From assembly GCA_046328035.1 (NCBI GenBank), contig JAXLXI010000003.1:1-64000 (forward strand): DNA of 64,000 bases. Reading direction: 5' to 3'. Positions 46,247 to 54,577 of the stretch are shown here, piece by piece. Each line of letters opens with the position of its first letter. Within the stretch, counting starts at the first letter, position 1. Under the pieces are notes generated by a model. It was not told the DNA's origin, searched no databases, and saw only the letters and a program-made list of their open reading frames with translations. The stretch comes from JBGASG01 sp046328035. Its GTDB lineage: Bacteria; Cyanobacteriota; Vampirovibrionia; Obscuribacterales; Obscuribacteraceae. Position numbers and translations under genes: made by a program.

Positions 46247-47479
46247 CTATTTCATCAGGGAGCGCGCGATCAGCATGCGCTGAATTTGATTAGTTCCTTC
46301 ATAGATCTGCCCGGCTTTAGCGTCGCGGAAGATGCGCTCCAGAAGCAGCTCCGGGCGCGCCGCGTCCGAGCCGAGCAAAGTCATGATTTCGGTCGATGCC
46401 CGCATGGCGGCATCCGTGGCTTGCGTCTTTGCCATCGCCGCCAGTGTCACGTCGCCTTCGCCTCGATCAATCGCGGCTGCCGCCTGATACATGAGGACCC
46501 GCGCCGACTCAACCATTACATGCAGCTCACCAAGCGCCGCGGCGACGGCGTTCAATTTATTGTTGTCGTCGTCGCCATGCGCAGATGCGCCATTGCCGTC
46601 GCCGGATTTGCCGGCGCGCCGCTCGCGCAAGTACTTGATGCCCGCATCGAGGGCGCCCTGAGCCCAGCCGGTCGCCTGTGCGGCAATCGTGACGCGTCCT
46701 TTGGCCAGACTGCCGAGAGCCACTTTCCGTCCCTCTCCATGCGCCCCCAACAAGTTGGCGGCCGGCACTTTGCAGTTGCTGAACACCAGCTCACATGTGG
46801 CATAACCGCGCATGCCGAGCATCTCGAACTTCTGCCCGATTTCAAAACCCGGAAAGCCGCGTTCCACAATGAAGGCGGTGATCGTCCGATCAGACTTGGC
46901 CGGCGAGTTGAGGGCGCCGGCGGCGTCGTTCAGTTTCGCCATGACAATGTAGTAATCTGCCGCACCACCGCTGGTGATAAAGGTCTTCGTGCCATTCAGT
47001 ATGTAGGTGTCGCCTTCCAGCCTGGCGGTCGTCGCCAGCGCCGCCGTGTCGGAGCCGGCGCCCGGCTCGGTGAGCCCGAATGCCGCCAGATACTCTCCCG
47101 TCGCCGACGGCCTGAGATACTTCTCTTTTTGCTCGGCCGATCCGTATCTATATATAGGTTCCTGACAGAGGATATGCACACCGAGCGACGACATAATCGG
47201 AACGCACCGCCGCGCGAACTCCTCGTTGATCAAAGCGAAGCTGACGTAGTCACCGCCGGTGCCACCGTACTCCTTAGAAAAAGGCAATCCGCCGAAACCT
47301 TCTCGGCAAGCCGCTTCGAAGAGGTCGCGCCGGAAAGTGTTTTCACGGTCGCTGCGAATCACATCCTCAATTGGAATCTTGTCGGCAAACTGGCGCGCCT
47401 TTTGCAGCCAACTTAACTGCGTCTCGGAAAAGAACCCGTCAGGAGCAGTTTCAAGTGGCTGTGGCTCTGTGCGCAACAT
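46247..47479 (-). CDS. acyl-CoA dehydrogenase
   Basis: FAD enzyme of the beta-oxidation/branched-chain class. N-terminal helical domain (FGGLPFSKEYGGTGGDYVSF), FAD loop AFGLTEPGAGSDTAAL, KTFITSGGAADYYIVMAK, and C-terminal IYEGTNQIQRMLIARSLMK with Glu394 as probable catalytic base. Length of 410 aa is slightly long because of a Gly/Asn/Asp-rich insert near residue 300 (KSGDGNGASAHGDDDNN). TAGGA lies 7 bases before the ATG. No electron-transfer flavoprotein genes nearby. Substrate unknown. Confidence 0.92.
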   Translation of the reverse strand: MLRTEPQPLETAPDGFFSETQLSWLQKARQFADKIPIEDVIRSDRENTFRRDLFEAACREGFGGLPFSKEYGGTGGDYVSFALINEEFARRCVPIMSSLGVHILCQEPIYRYGSAEQKEKYLRPSATGEYLAAFGLTEPGAGSDTAALATTARLEGDTYILNGTKTFITSGGAADYYIVMAKLNDAAGALNSPAKSDRTITAFIVERGFPGFEIGQKFEMLGMRGYATCELVFSNCKVPAANLLGAHGEGRKVALGSLAKGRVTIAAQATGWAQGALDAGIKYLRERRAGKSGDGNGASAHGDDDNNKLNAVAAALGELHVMVESARVLMYQAAAAIDRGEGDVTLAAMAKTQATDAAMRASTEIMTLLGSDAARPELLLERIFRDAKAGQIYEGTNQIQRMLIARSLMK

Positions 47480-47576
47480 CTGGCGGTCCTATCCATATAA
47501 AGTGTGGGTAATAAATATAGCAGTCGCGGCGCCTCAGTGGCGCTTCCCGGCGCGATGCAGTAAAACTAGAGCACAG

Positions 47577-48668
47577 ATGAGCGACCAATCTACTAGTAAG
47601 ACGGCAGCGACCAGCCCCACGGACCCGGCGGCGGTTGTCAGCGAGCATGATCAGGGGAGAAACAGGCGCCCGTCGCGTGCGCCTGCCCCGACACCGCTTG
47701 TGAAGCCGCGGGCACTGCGTAAGGGCGACACAATAGGCATCATCGCGCCGTCCAGCCCCATGTTCGAAGAAGGTGAAATCGAATTCGCTTTCCAGTGGCT
47801 GGCGAAGATTGGTCTTAAGTACAAAATCGGCAAACACGTCTTCAAGACATACAGCGACTATGCGGGTCAAGATGAGGCTCGCGCCGAGGACTTCCACACC
47901 ATCTGGTCCGATCCGGACGTGGACGCGGTGGTTCCACTGCGCGGCGGCAATGGAGCCGCTCGCATCCTGCCGCTCCTTGACTTTGAATTAATCAAATCAA
48001 AGCCGAAACTATTCGTCGGCTACAGCGACATCACGGCGCTGCATGTGCCGATTCACCAGCGCACCAGACTGGTCACATTTTACGGACCGATGGCGGCGTC
48101 GTTTTTCAAATCGAGTTACTCATATCACTACTTCACGAAGGCAGTGATGTCGACGCGCGCGATCGGTCTGATTGCCGATCCCGTGCCGAATGAGGTCTGG
48201 AGCCCGGTTTATCCGCCACCACGACTGATCATCGCCGAGGGCAAAGCGCGCGGCAGATTGACCGGCGGCTGCCTGACCCTGGTGCGTCAGTTGGAAGGAA
48301 CACCCTACGCACTGGACACCAAAGACAAGCTGCTGTTTCTCGAAGATCTGGAAGAAGAACCGCACGCCATCGACCGCATCCTCAGCCAGCTTTTGCTCGC
48401 CGGTAAGTTGCAGCAAGCAGCCGGGATTTTGATCGCAGAGTGTGTTTCGTGCAAACCGGGCGACAGCCATCGCAACGTGCTGCACCTGAATCACAGCGTC
48501 GAACGTGTCCTGCACGAACGCCTGGGCAACCTCGGCATTCCCGTTGTCTACGGGCTGCGCTTCGGTCACGGCAAAGATCAATTCACCGTTCCCTACGGCG
48601 TGTCCGCTATGCTGGAAGCATCGCGCGGCAAAGTACGATTCCGCATCGAGGAGTCGGCATGCCACTGA
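47577..48668 (+). CDS. S66 family LD-carboxypeptidase
   Basis: Cytoplasmic serine peptidase that removes the terminal D-Ala from murein tetrapeptides during recycling. Catalytic triad in place: Ser150 (FVGYSDITALH), Glu256 (LLFLEDLEE) and His331 (LRFGHGKDQ), plus the loop PLRGGNGAARILP. Start at ATG 47577 gives a 40-residue disordered, Pro/Arg-rich N-terminus. The frame is open further upstream into the acyl-CoA dehydrogenase region but without homology. It overlaps the following paralog by 10 bases. Confidence 0.9.
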   Translation: MSDQSTSKTAATSPTDPAAVVSEHDQGRNRRPSRAPAPTPLVKPRALRKGDTIGIIAPSSPMFEEGEIEFAFQWLAKIGLKYKIGKHVFKTYSDYAGQDEARAEDFHTIWSDPDVDAVVPLRGGNGAARILPLLDFELIKSKPKLFVGYSDITALHVPIHQRTRLVTFYGPMAASFFKSSYSYHYFTKAVMSTRAIGLIADPVPNEVWSPVYPPPRLIIAEGKARGRLTGGCLTLVRQLEGTPYALDTKDKLLFLEDLEEEPHAIDRILSQLLLAGKLQQAAGILIAECVSCKPGDSHRNVLHLNHSVERVLHERLGNLGIPVVYGLRFGHGKDQFTVPYGVSAMLEASRGKVRFRIEESACH

Positions 48669-49684
48669 AGTCACCGAAGTCAAAAGCAAAATCTGCTAAC
48701 AACAATGGTGCAGCCGGAAGCAACAGCACGAAACCTCTTCCCGCGCTGAAAGCCGCGCCTCTAAAAGAAGGCGACCGCGTAGCGCTGGTTTCTCCAGGCA
48801 GCCGTCCTGAGAATCCCTCGGTCCTGCATCGCTGCATCCAGGTGATTGAGCAGCTCGGCATGATTCCCGTGGTCGGCGCCAGCGCTATGAACACGCACGG
48901 CTTCATGGCCGGAACCGACGAGGAGCGCCTCGCCGACTTCAACGGTTTCGTCAAAGACAAAAGTGTCAAAGCAATCTTTTGCACCACGGGTGGTTTCGGT
49001 GCGTTGCATCTTTTGAATGATCTGGATTACGAAGGCTTGTCGAGATCTCCCAAAATCATCGCCGGCTGCGACGACAATACCTCGCTGCTCAACGCCATCA
49101 CCGCCCTTACCGGGCTGGTCACCTTCCACGCACCAAACCTGGACCAGGTGAATTCGCGCCTCACCTTCGACCGATTGAAAAACATGTTGACCGGCAAGGG
49201 AACTCCGAAGCCAATCGACATCAACGACAATCAGCAGGGCGACGACATGCGCTGGACAGCATACAGTCCGGTGGCGCGCCAGGTGGAGGGACATCTTCTG
49301 GGAGGAAACTTGACCGCGTTCGTCTCGCTTCTGGGAACGCCATTCCAGCCCAATATGCAGGGCTCTGTGTTGTTTCTCGAAGACAGAAACGAACAGTTCG
49401 GCATTCTCGATCGCTGGTTCACGACGCTGTACATCGGCGGCTATCTGCAGGCAGCCAGTGGTGTCGCGCTTGGTGCCTTCGAAAACTGCGACCGCAAAGG
49501 TTCGGTCAACATGCTCTCAGTCGATGAGACATTCGGCGACCGCTTGAAGAAACTAGACAAGCCCTCCTGCTTCGGCATGCCCTTCGGACAAACGAAGAAC
49601 ACATCAGTCGTCCCACTCAATATCAATTGCCGCCTGGATGCGGGAGCCGGTCATATCGAGTTCGCCGAAAGCGCGCTTGCTTGA
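48659..49684 (+). CDS. S66-family paralog lacking catalytic Ser and His
   Basis: Start ATG 48659 with GAGGAG close upstream, inside the end of the first S66 gene. The fold is conserved (VALVSPGSRPENPSVLHRC, CTTGGFGALHLLNDLDYE, VLFLEDRNEQ with Glu241). At the nucleophile position GYSDIT is replaced by GCDDNT (Asp138), and the histidine loop FGHGKD by FGQTKN (Gln311). Thus two of three catalytic residues are gone. The reading frame is intact, so it is probably a regulator or binding partner of the active upstream enzyme rather than a decayed gene. Confidence 0.85.
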   Translation: MPLKSPKSKAKSANNNGAAGSNSTKPLPALKAAPLKEGDRVALVSPGSRPENPSVLHRCIQVIEQLGMIPVVGASAMNTHGFMAGTDEERLADFNGFVKDKSVKAIFCTTGGFGALHLLNDLDYEGLSRSPKIIAGCDDNTSLLNAITALTGLVTFHAPNLDQVNSRLTFDRLKNMLTGKGTPKPIDINDNQQGDDMRWTAYSPVARQVEGHLLGGNLTAFVSLLGTPFQPNMQGSVLFLEDRNEQFGILDRWFTTLYIGGYLQAASGVALGAFENCDRKGSVNMLSVDETFGDRLKKLDKPSCFGMPFGQTKNTSVVPLNINCRLDAGAGHIEFAESALA

Positions 49685-49693
49685 TCGCATCCG

Positions 49694-50293
49694 ATGGTCT
49701 CCGACGAGTTCAAAGAGAAACAAAAGACGCCTGACCTGGTTGAAGGCGAGCCTGCCGACACCGTGCAGAAAAGCAAATCGAAGCCGGTTTCCTTTGCGCA
49801 TTCATTTTGTCTGCACGGCTTGTTGAGCTATATCCTGGGACTGGTCATTCTGATAGCCACTTTCGCGAACGAACTTTTCGGCAGACCAATTGCAATGTTG
49901 GGCTTGATGTCGATTGTGGCGGGAATAGGGGCACTGGCAATCGCCCTGGTCTACCTGTGCGTGGCGGCAATTGTCGGCGGCGCAGATCATCGACCCGGCA
50001 AAGCAAAGACAGTGCTTGTGTCCCTGCTGCCAATCTGTGTTTTAGCGGTGGTGATGACGCTTGTACCACCGCAGCTGAAAATACTCTACTCGGGCACCGG
50101 CAATTTGCAGTTGTGGTGCGGGCTGGTTGGTTTGCTTATCACTTCGATATTTGGATCGCTGCTGATGCTCAAAACAACGACTTTGCGTTTCTGGGTCTTG
50201 TTCGCCGGGCTGTTCGTATTGCCATGGCCGCCGGTCATTGTGGCCGCTGCGATGATTGGTTACGTTCTCGTACAATTTCAGAAAGCCCTGTAG
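49694..50293 (+). CDS. membrane protein of unknown function, 199 aa
   Basis: A 35-residue charged cytoplasmic lead (FKEKQKTPDLVEGEPADTVQ) precedes about five hydrophobic segments (YILGLVILIATFANELFG, LMSIVAGIGALAIALVYLCV, VLVSLLPICVLAVVMTLV, LVGLLITSIFGSLLMLK, WVLFAGLFVLPWPPVIVAAA). No family is recognised and no charged residues lie inside the helices. It starts 9 bases after the S66 paralog, so it likely belongs to that operon. Confidence 0.7.
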   Translation: MVSDEFKEKQKTPDLVEGEPADTVQKSKSKPVSFAHSFCLHGLLSYILGLVILIATFANELFGRPIAMLGLMSIVAGIGALAIALVYLCVAAIVGGADHRPGKAKTVLVSLLPICVLAVVMTLVPPQLKILYSGTGNLQLWCGLVGLLITSIFGSLLMLKTTTLRFWVLFAGLFVLPWPPVIVAAAMIGYVLVQFQKAL

Positions 50294-50469
50294 CCCGAGA
50301 CCAGCCGCAGGCGACCAGCGACCGCACCGCAGCAGATAGCGGTGCGTTATTGCGTACCGGGTGGGACGCGTTTGACCATTTCGTGCCCGTATTCGTTATT
50401 GCATTATTAGTGGACAGTCTCGTTCCCCGACCTGTCTTGCGAAAAGCGATGTAATTCCACCTTCGGTTA

Positions 50470-50699
50470 GATCAATTGTTTGCCGTCAGCGCAAGCAATA
50501 AGTCTACGAACGAATACATGAGGAAGGAAACGAAAGCGTCCCGACAGAGGTGCTCACCTTCAGATAGAAACGCAACCAAGTTTTGTCAGCAACAAACAGC
50601 AGCACGAAGGTGCTGACTGAAAGGCGTAGGTTTAGACCGTGGGGAGCGGTCTCGGCAGGCGCGGGAGATGGACGGCTCCTGCGCTTGCATTCTTTTTTT
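50470..50699 (+). ncRNA. candidate structured RNA ending in a strong terminator
   Basis: In a gene-free stretch, several local hairpins occur in order on the plus strand: CAGCAC-GAAG-GTGCTG, AGACCG-TGGGGAG-CGGTCT, and the terminator. An end-joining pair AGTCTACG...CGTAG is possible. No coding frame fits. It does not match what I know of RNase P, tmRNA, SRP RNA or common riboswitches. It may instead be the long 3' region of the membrane-protein gene. Confidence 0.4.
50655..50699 (+). terminator. intrinsic terminator 1 in the 50.3-51.1 kb gap
   Basis: A 13-bp stem, GCAGGCGCGGGAG / CTCCTGCGCTTGC with two G-T pairs, around an 8-base loop, followed by ATTCTTTTTTT. Confidence 0.85.
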
Positions 50700-50719
50700 G
50701 GACCTTACGTGTCCAAAAT

Positions 50720-50955
50720 CTCCCGGCGGCGGATAGAAGTTAGTAGTCTGAGGTAACTATCAACATTCAGGCTTTGCGAACAAACCTCATCCTTGGTTTG
50801 GCGTTTGGCAGTGGAACATCCCGCTTGGCGGCGGAAAAACCCCTGGTGCACCGTTGGCGGTGCCTATACTTTTGCGGCGGGTACAGTCAGTCCCAACCCC
50901 TGGCTGTACGGAAGACTGCGGTGTGTCAACCTCCGCAGTCTTCCTCCTTTTTGGG
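50720..50955 (+). ncRNA. second candidate RNA with its own terminator
   Basis: Between the two terminators lies a gene-free stretch with a GTACAGTCAG...CTGGCTGTAC hairpin (50881-50909 region) directly before the second terminator. It ends in a strong transcription stop yet contains no convincing protein, so a separate small RNA is plausible. A weak match to the leader at 4325-4351 (CGGCGGCGGATAGA) occurs at 50712-50738. Confidence 0.35.
50910..50952 (+). terminator. intrinsic terminator 2 in the 50.3-51.1 kb gap
   Basis: Perfect 12-bp stem GGAAGACTGCGG / CCGCAGTCTTCC with an 11-base loop, followed by TCCTTTTT. Confidence 0.88.
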
Positions 50956-51032
50956 GTTTCCGCTCGTGGCTGTTTTTGGCTCGCTTTTGGCTTCGTTGTT
51001 TTCTTAATCGACTGTACGGGCATGCCCTGATC

Positions 51033-51115
51033 GGCCCTTAGGGCAAATCAACAGAAGTGTTGATCGACCCCACGGGCGCCGAAAAAATCGAGCTTTTAAA
51101 CAGAAGTGTTGATTT
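51033..51115. repeat. dispersed palindromic repeat, copies 2 and 3
   Basis: Copy 2 (51033-51064) is the reverse orientation of the element at 25834: GGCCCTTAGGGCAAATCA then AGAAGTGTTGAT. Copy 3 (51099-51115) is AACAGAAGTGTTGATTT alone. They sit between terminator 2 and the end of nnr. Confidence 0.75.
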
Positions 51116-51149
51116 GGAGTAGGGAAGAAACAGGAGCACCCAGCGGTCG

Positions 51150-52892
51150 CTATTTTTCGTCACCTTTGTGTGGCGGGGCGGTCACCATGGGTTTGTGTTC
51201 GCCCGCGCGGAAGAAGGAGAGAAGCAGATTGTATGCCGGCGCGGAGCCCATGATCTGGTCTTCGATTTCTGAGCGGACGAATTCTTCGCCACGCAGTTCT
51301 TTGATAGCCTCGGGTATGCAGTCGGCGATGTCGCCGGCCACTAAGCCGTCTTCACCGACTGCGTCGGCGGCAATATCGCCGGCCATGCCGTGAATGTAGG
51401 CGCCGACAGCGGCGGCTGTGAATGCAGGCAATGACTGCGCGAGCAGGCTGCCGATCACGCCGGACAGAACATCGCCGGAACCGGCGGTTGCCATGCCGGA
51501 ATTGCCGGTCGGAATGATGGCGACATCGCCATCGGGATTGGCGACCACCGAGCGGGCGCCTTTCAAGACTACCGTACAGCCGAATTTTTTCGCTGCCGCC
51601 ACCACGTAGTGCAAGCGCTTCGCCTGAATCTCGCCGACACCGATATCAAGCAGGCGGGACAACTCTTTAGGATGCGGAGTCAACACGAAGTTCTCGCCGT
51701 TGTCTTTCGGGAATTTATCAGGATCGCGCGCAATCGCATTCAATGCATCAGCATCGATTATGCATGGCAGGTCAATCTTGTTGATGAACTCGTGCACGAA
51801 CTGCACCGTCTCCTCATCCTCGCCAATGCCGGGTCCCAGACAAATGGCGGAGGCACGGGGCAGCTGCTTTTCTATTTGTTTCCAGGCTGCCGGGGTGAGT
51901 GCTTGCGTGGTCTTAGTTTCGTCCACACCATAGTAGATTACTTCGCCGGGCGGCAGGTGTCCCATCACCGAACGCGGCACGCACAACCGACTCAATCCGA
52001 CGCCCGCCTTCAAGGCGGTGCGCGCCGCCAGGAGCGCTGCTCCCGTCATACCGCCGCTGCCGGCGACTGTGAGCAGTTCGCCGAAGGTTCCTTTATGTGA
52101 ATCCTGGGGACGGTACGGCAACAAATCGCGGGTGGTTTCGCCGGTCATGAGCAGCCACCGGGGGTGGTGCAGGGTATCGGTCACAGAAGACATCTCAGCG
52201 GGCAGCTCGTCGGCTGACGGCAAGCCGATATCCAATAACTCGACTTCGCCGGCGAAGTCGGCGCCCGGATAACACACCAGTCCCGCCTTCAAGTATCCGA
52301 AAGTTGCGGTGCGCCAGGCGCGCACCGCGGTTCCCATTTCGGCGCCGGTGTCCGAGTTAATTCCGGAAGGCACATCGACTGCGAAGACCGGCTTGGCACT
52401 GCGATTGATCGCTTCGATCACGGCGGCATAAGAACCTTCGACATCGCGATCCAGGCCGGTGCCCAGAAGCGCATCGACCACAAGGCACGCCTCATCGAGG
52501 GCGGTTTCCAGCTCTTCCATGTCTTCCGCTTCGACCAGCGCTATTGGAATGCCCATCGATTCGAGAATGGTTGCGTTCACCTGACTCTCGCCTTTGAGAG
52601 TCGAGTTGGCTTTCTTGCCGCCGTCGATCATGAACACGGAAACGCCCGCCCCCAGCCTGTGCAAGTGGCGCGCAATCACAAGTCCATCACCACCGTTGTT
52701 GCCGCGTCCGCACACTACAACTATGGTGCCTGGACCTTCCTTCCACATCTCCATCGCCAGGTAAGCGGATTGCATTCCGGCTTGTTCCATGAGCACCAGT
52801 CCCCAGCCGGACGGGTCGCACAGCTGAATCCAGGCGGCTTCCAGAGCCCGCAATTGAGTAGTCGATAACACTCTTTGAGTTTGTCGAATCAT
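51150..52892 (-). CDS. nnr: bifunctional NAD(P)H-hydrate epimerase/dehydratase
   Basis: Repairs damaged NADH/NADPH. N-terminal epimerase (YjeF_N, about 1-225) with VVVCGRGNNGGDGLVIARHL; C-terminal ADP-dependent dehydratase (about 240-510) with LTVAGSGGMTGAALLAARTA, CLGPGIGEDEET, DADALNAI and PTGNSGMATAGSGDVLSGVI. A 40-residue tail follows. ATG 52892 overlaps the stop of the ABC ATPase gene (ATGA); 48 codons open upstream belong to that gene's other frame. Standard two-domain arrangement, 580 aa. Confidence 0.94.
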   Translation of the reverse strand: MIRQTQRVLSTTQLRALEAAWIQLCDPSGWGLVLMEQAGMQSAYLAMEMWKEGPGTIVVVCGRGNNGGDGLVIARHLHRLGAGVSVFMIDGGKKANSTLKGESQVNATILESMGIPIALVEAEDMEELETALDEACLVVDALLGTGLDRDVEGSYAAVIEAINRSAKPVFAVDVPSGINSDTGAEMGTAVRAWRTATFGYLKAGLVCYPGADFAGEVELLDIGLPSADELPAEMSSVTDTLHHPRWLLMTGETTRDLLPYRPQDSHKGTFGELLTVAGSGGMTGAALLAARTALKAGVGLSRLCVPRSVMGHLPPGEVIYYGVDETKTTQALTPAAWKQIEKQLPRASAICLGPGIGEDEETVQFVHEFINKIDLPCIIDADALNAIARDPDKFPKDNGENFVLTPHPKELSRLLDIGVGEIQAKRLHYVVAAAKKFGCTVVLKGARSVVANPDGDVAIIPTGNSGMATAGSGDVLSGVIGSLLAQSLPAFTAAAVGAYIHGMAGDIAADAVGEDGLVAGDIADCIPEAIKELRGEEFVRSEIEDQIMGSAPAYNLLLSFFRAGEHKPMVTAPPHKGDEK

Positions 52893-53878
52893 GATGATTT
52901 GCTGCCGGCTGCAGCCGGCATTTCGCTGGGCACGACCACGCACCGCGCATAGTGGCCAGGAAGTTTTTCTTCCAGAGCCGGCACGCCGCGCAAACATTTG
53001 TCTTCCACTAACGGACAACGCGGCGCGAAGCGGCATGCGTCGGGCAAGTTGATCAAACTGGGCGGCTGCCCGTCAATCGGCACCAACCGATCGCTGCCCG
53101 GGCGCGGAATCGAATTGAGCAAGCCGACAGTGTAGGGATGCTTCGGTCTATTGAAGAGTTCGCTGACGGTTGCATACTCAACCGCCGAACCGGCGTACAT
53201 GACGACGACGTTGTCGCACATTTCTGCCACCACACCGAGATCGTGGGTGATCAGCAAAATAGCCATGCCGCGCTCACGCTGAATTTCGCGCATCAGTTCC
53301 AGAATCTGCGCCTGCACGGTGACGTCGAGCGCGGTCGTCGGTTCATCGGCAATCAAGAGTTCTGGTTGGCAAGACAGAGCCATGGCAATCATGACGCGCT
53401 GCCGCATGCCGCCCGAGAATTGATGCGGGTAGTCGTCGATGCGTCCGGCAGCCTGCGGAATGCGCACGCGCTCTAATACTTCAATCGCCCGTTTGCGGGC
53501 CTCGGCGCGGTCGACCTTCTGATGCAGTTCGACTGCTTCGATAATCTGTTGTCCCACTGTGTAGACAGGGTTGAGAGAAGTCATCGGGTCTTGCGGAACC
53601 AATCCAATCTGGTTTCCGCGTATCGTCCGCATTTTTTCTTCCGGCAGCTGAGCCAGGTCGGTGCCGTTGAGCAGGACCTGTCCACCGACCATGCGGCCGG
53701 GAGGCGGGATCAGGCGGAGCACGGAAAGGGACGTCACGGATTTACCGCAACCCGATTCGCCGACAACCCCGAGCACAGAACCTTTTTCAACAGATAACGA
53801 AAGATTATCGACGGCTTTCGCCACCCCCGCCTCAGTATCGAAAACAACGGAAAGATTGCGAATATCAAGCAGTGTCAA
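52889..53878 (-). CDS. oligopeptide/dipeptide ABC transporter ATPase (DppD/OppD-like)
   Basis: Walker A GESGCGKS (40-47), Q loop LVPQDPMTSLNPVYTVGQ, signature FSGGMRQRVMIAMAL, Walker B LLIADEPTTALDV and H loop ITHDLGVVAE. The C-terminal oligopeptide/nickel-type extension has the Cys-containing CRFAPRCPLVEDKC motif, which in some members binds an Fe-S cluster. It powers peptide uptake together with two permeases, a second ATPase and a binding protein, none of which is adjacent. Translationally coupled to nnr (ATGA). Confidence 0.92.
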   Translation of the reverse strand: MTLLDIRNLSVVFDTEAGVAKAVDNLSLSVEKGSVLGVVGESGCGKSVTSLSVLRLIPPPGRMVGGQVLLNGTDLAQLPEEKMRTIRGNQIGLVPQDPMTSLNPVYTVGQQIIEAVELHQKVDRAEARKRAIEVLERVRIPQAAGRIDDYPHQFSGGMRQRVMIAMALSCQPELLIADEPTTALDVTVQAQILELMREIQRERGMAILLITHDLGVVAEMCDNVVVMYAGSAVEYATVSELFNRPKHPYTVGLLNSIPRPGSDRLVPIDGQPPSLINLPDACRFAPRCPLVEDKCLRGVPALEEKLPGHYARCVVVPSEMPAAAGSKSS

Positions 53879-54017
53879 GAGAAACTCCGTCGGGCGCCCG
53901 TTTTCGGCTGTAATTATGGCACAGAGGGTAGTTCGCCTGTGGCAAACCTAATGAGATCGATGTCTATGAAACATGCGGAATTGGTGATAATAATGGTGTT
54001 GGAGGCATTCACATAGC

Positions 54018-54380
54018 ATGGACCTTTCTGATCCCGAAAAAACGGTTCCGCAGTTGCTCGCGCGGCTAATGACCGAAACCGACCGATTAAAAGAGCTCAC
54101 TGAGGACATTAATGCTCATGCCATCACTCCGCAGGCCAAGGCCGCGCTGGAGCGGATTGGCAATGAGATAAACATCGTTCTCCAGATCCTCAGCGTGTCG
54201 ATTGAGCCTCTGTACAACCTGTACGAGACCGATCTTGGCATGATGAACTCGAAGATGCTCCGTGAAGCGACCAGCAACGCTCCGGGTCCTGGGTTCGACC
54301 CATCGGTTCCTCTGAAGACCGAGGAATACGACGAAAACGCCCTCTGGAACGAAGTCGGTTCGACCAACACTCGCGAATAG
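54018..54380 (+). CDS. hypothetical protein, 120 aa
   Basis: Not recognised. An acidic helical protein: LLARLMTETDRLKELTEDIN, AAALERIGNEINIVLQILSV-like amphipathic helices, then a loose C-terminus (NAPGPGFDPSVPLKTEEYDE). No signal peptide or membrane segment. GGAGG lies 12 bases before the ATG, and a GATAATAAT box about 25 bases further up may be a -10 element. Monocistronic, closed by a hairpin terminator. Confidence 0.6.
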   Translation: MDLSDPEKTVPQLLARLMTETDRLKELTEDINAHAITPQAKAALERIGNEINIVLQILSVSIEPLYNLYETDLGMMNSKMLREATSNAPGPGFDPSVPLKTEEYDENALWNEVGSTNTRE

Positions 54381-54463
54381 ACCGCCGCTTTTCCCCGCGC
54401 CAACACATCTGCTTAGCATCGCTCCACAAAGCGATTAGTTTTCAATGGCATGAAGTTGAGATC

Positions 54464-54491
54464 AAATTCGCATCAATTTCGATGCGAATTT
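54464..54491. terminator. hairpin between convergent genes
   Basis: Perfect 11-bp stem AAATTCGCATC / GATGCGAATTT with a 6-base loop, between the 120-aa gene and the MoaC-MogA gene. The flanks allow it to act in both directions, though U-tracts are weak. Confidence 0.6.
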
Positions 54492-54577
54492 AACTTCTGT
54501 AGAAAACTTTTTTTGGTGAGATGCTTTTGTGAGCTATTGGCAGCCGACTGCCGACTGTTCGCGTGCTCGCCTGTTGT

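Noticed and set aside
50774..51007. 77-codon open frame in the 50.3-51.1 kb gap
   Set aside because: It reads through a strong terminator, has no ribosome site and looks unlike the window's proteins.
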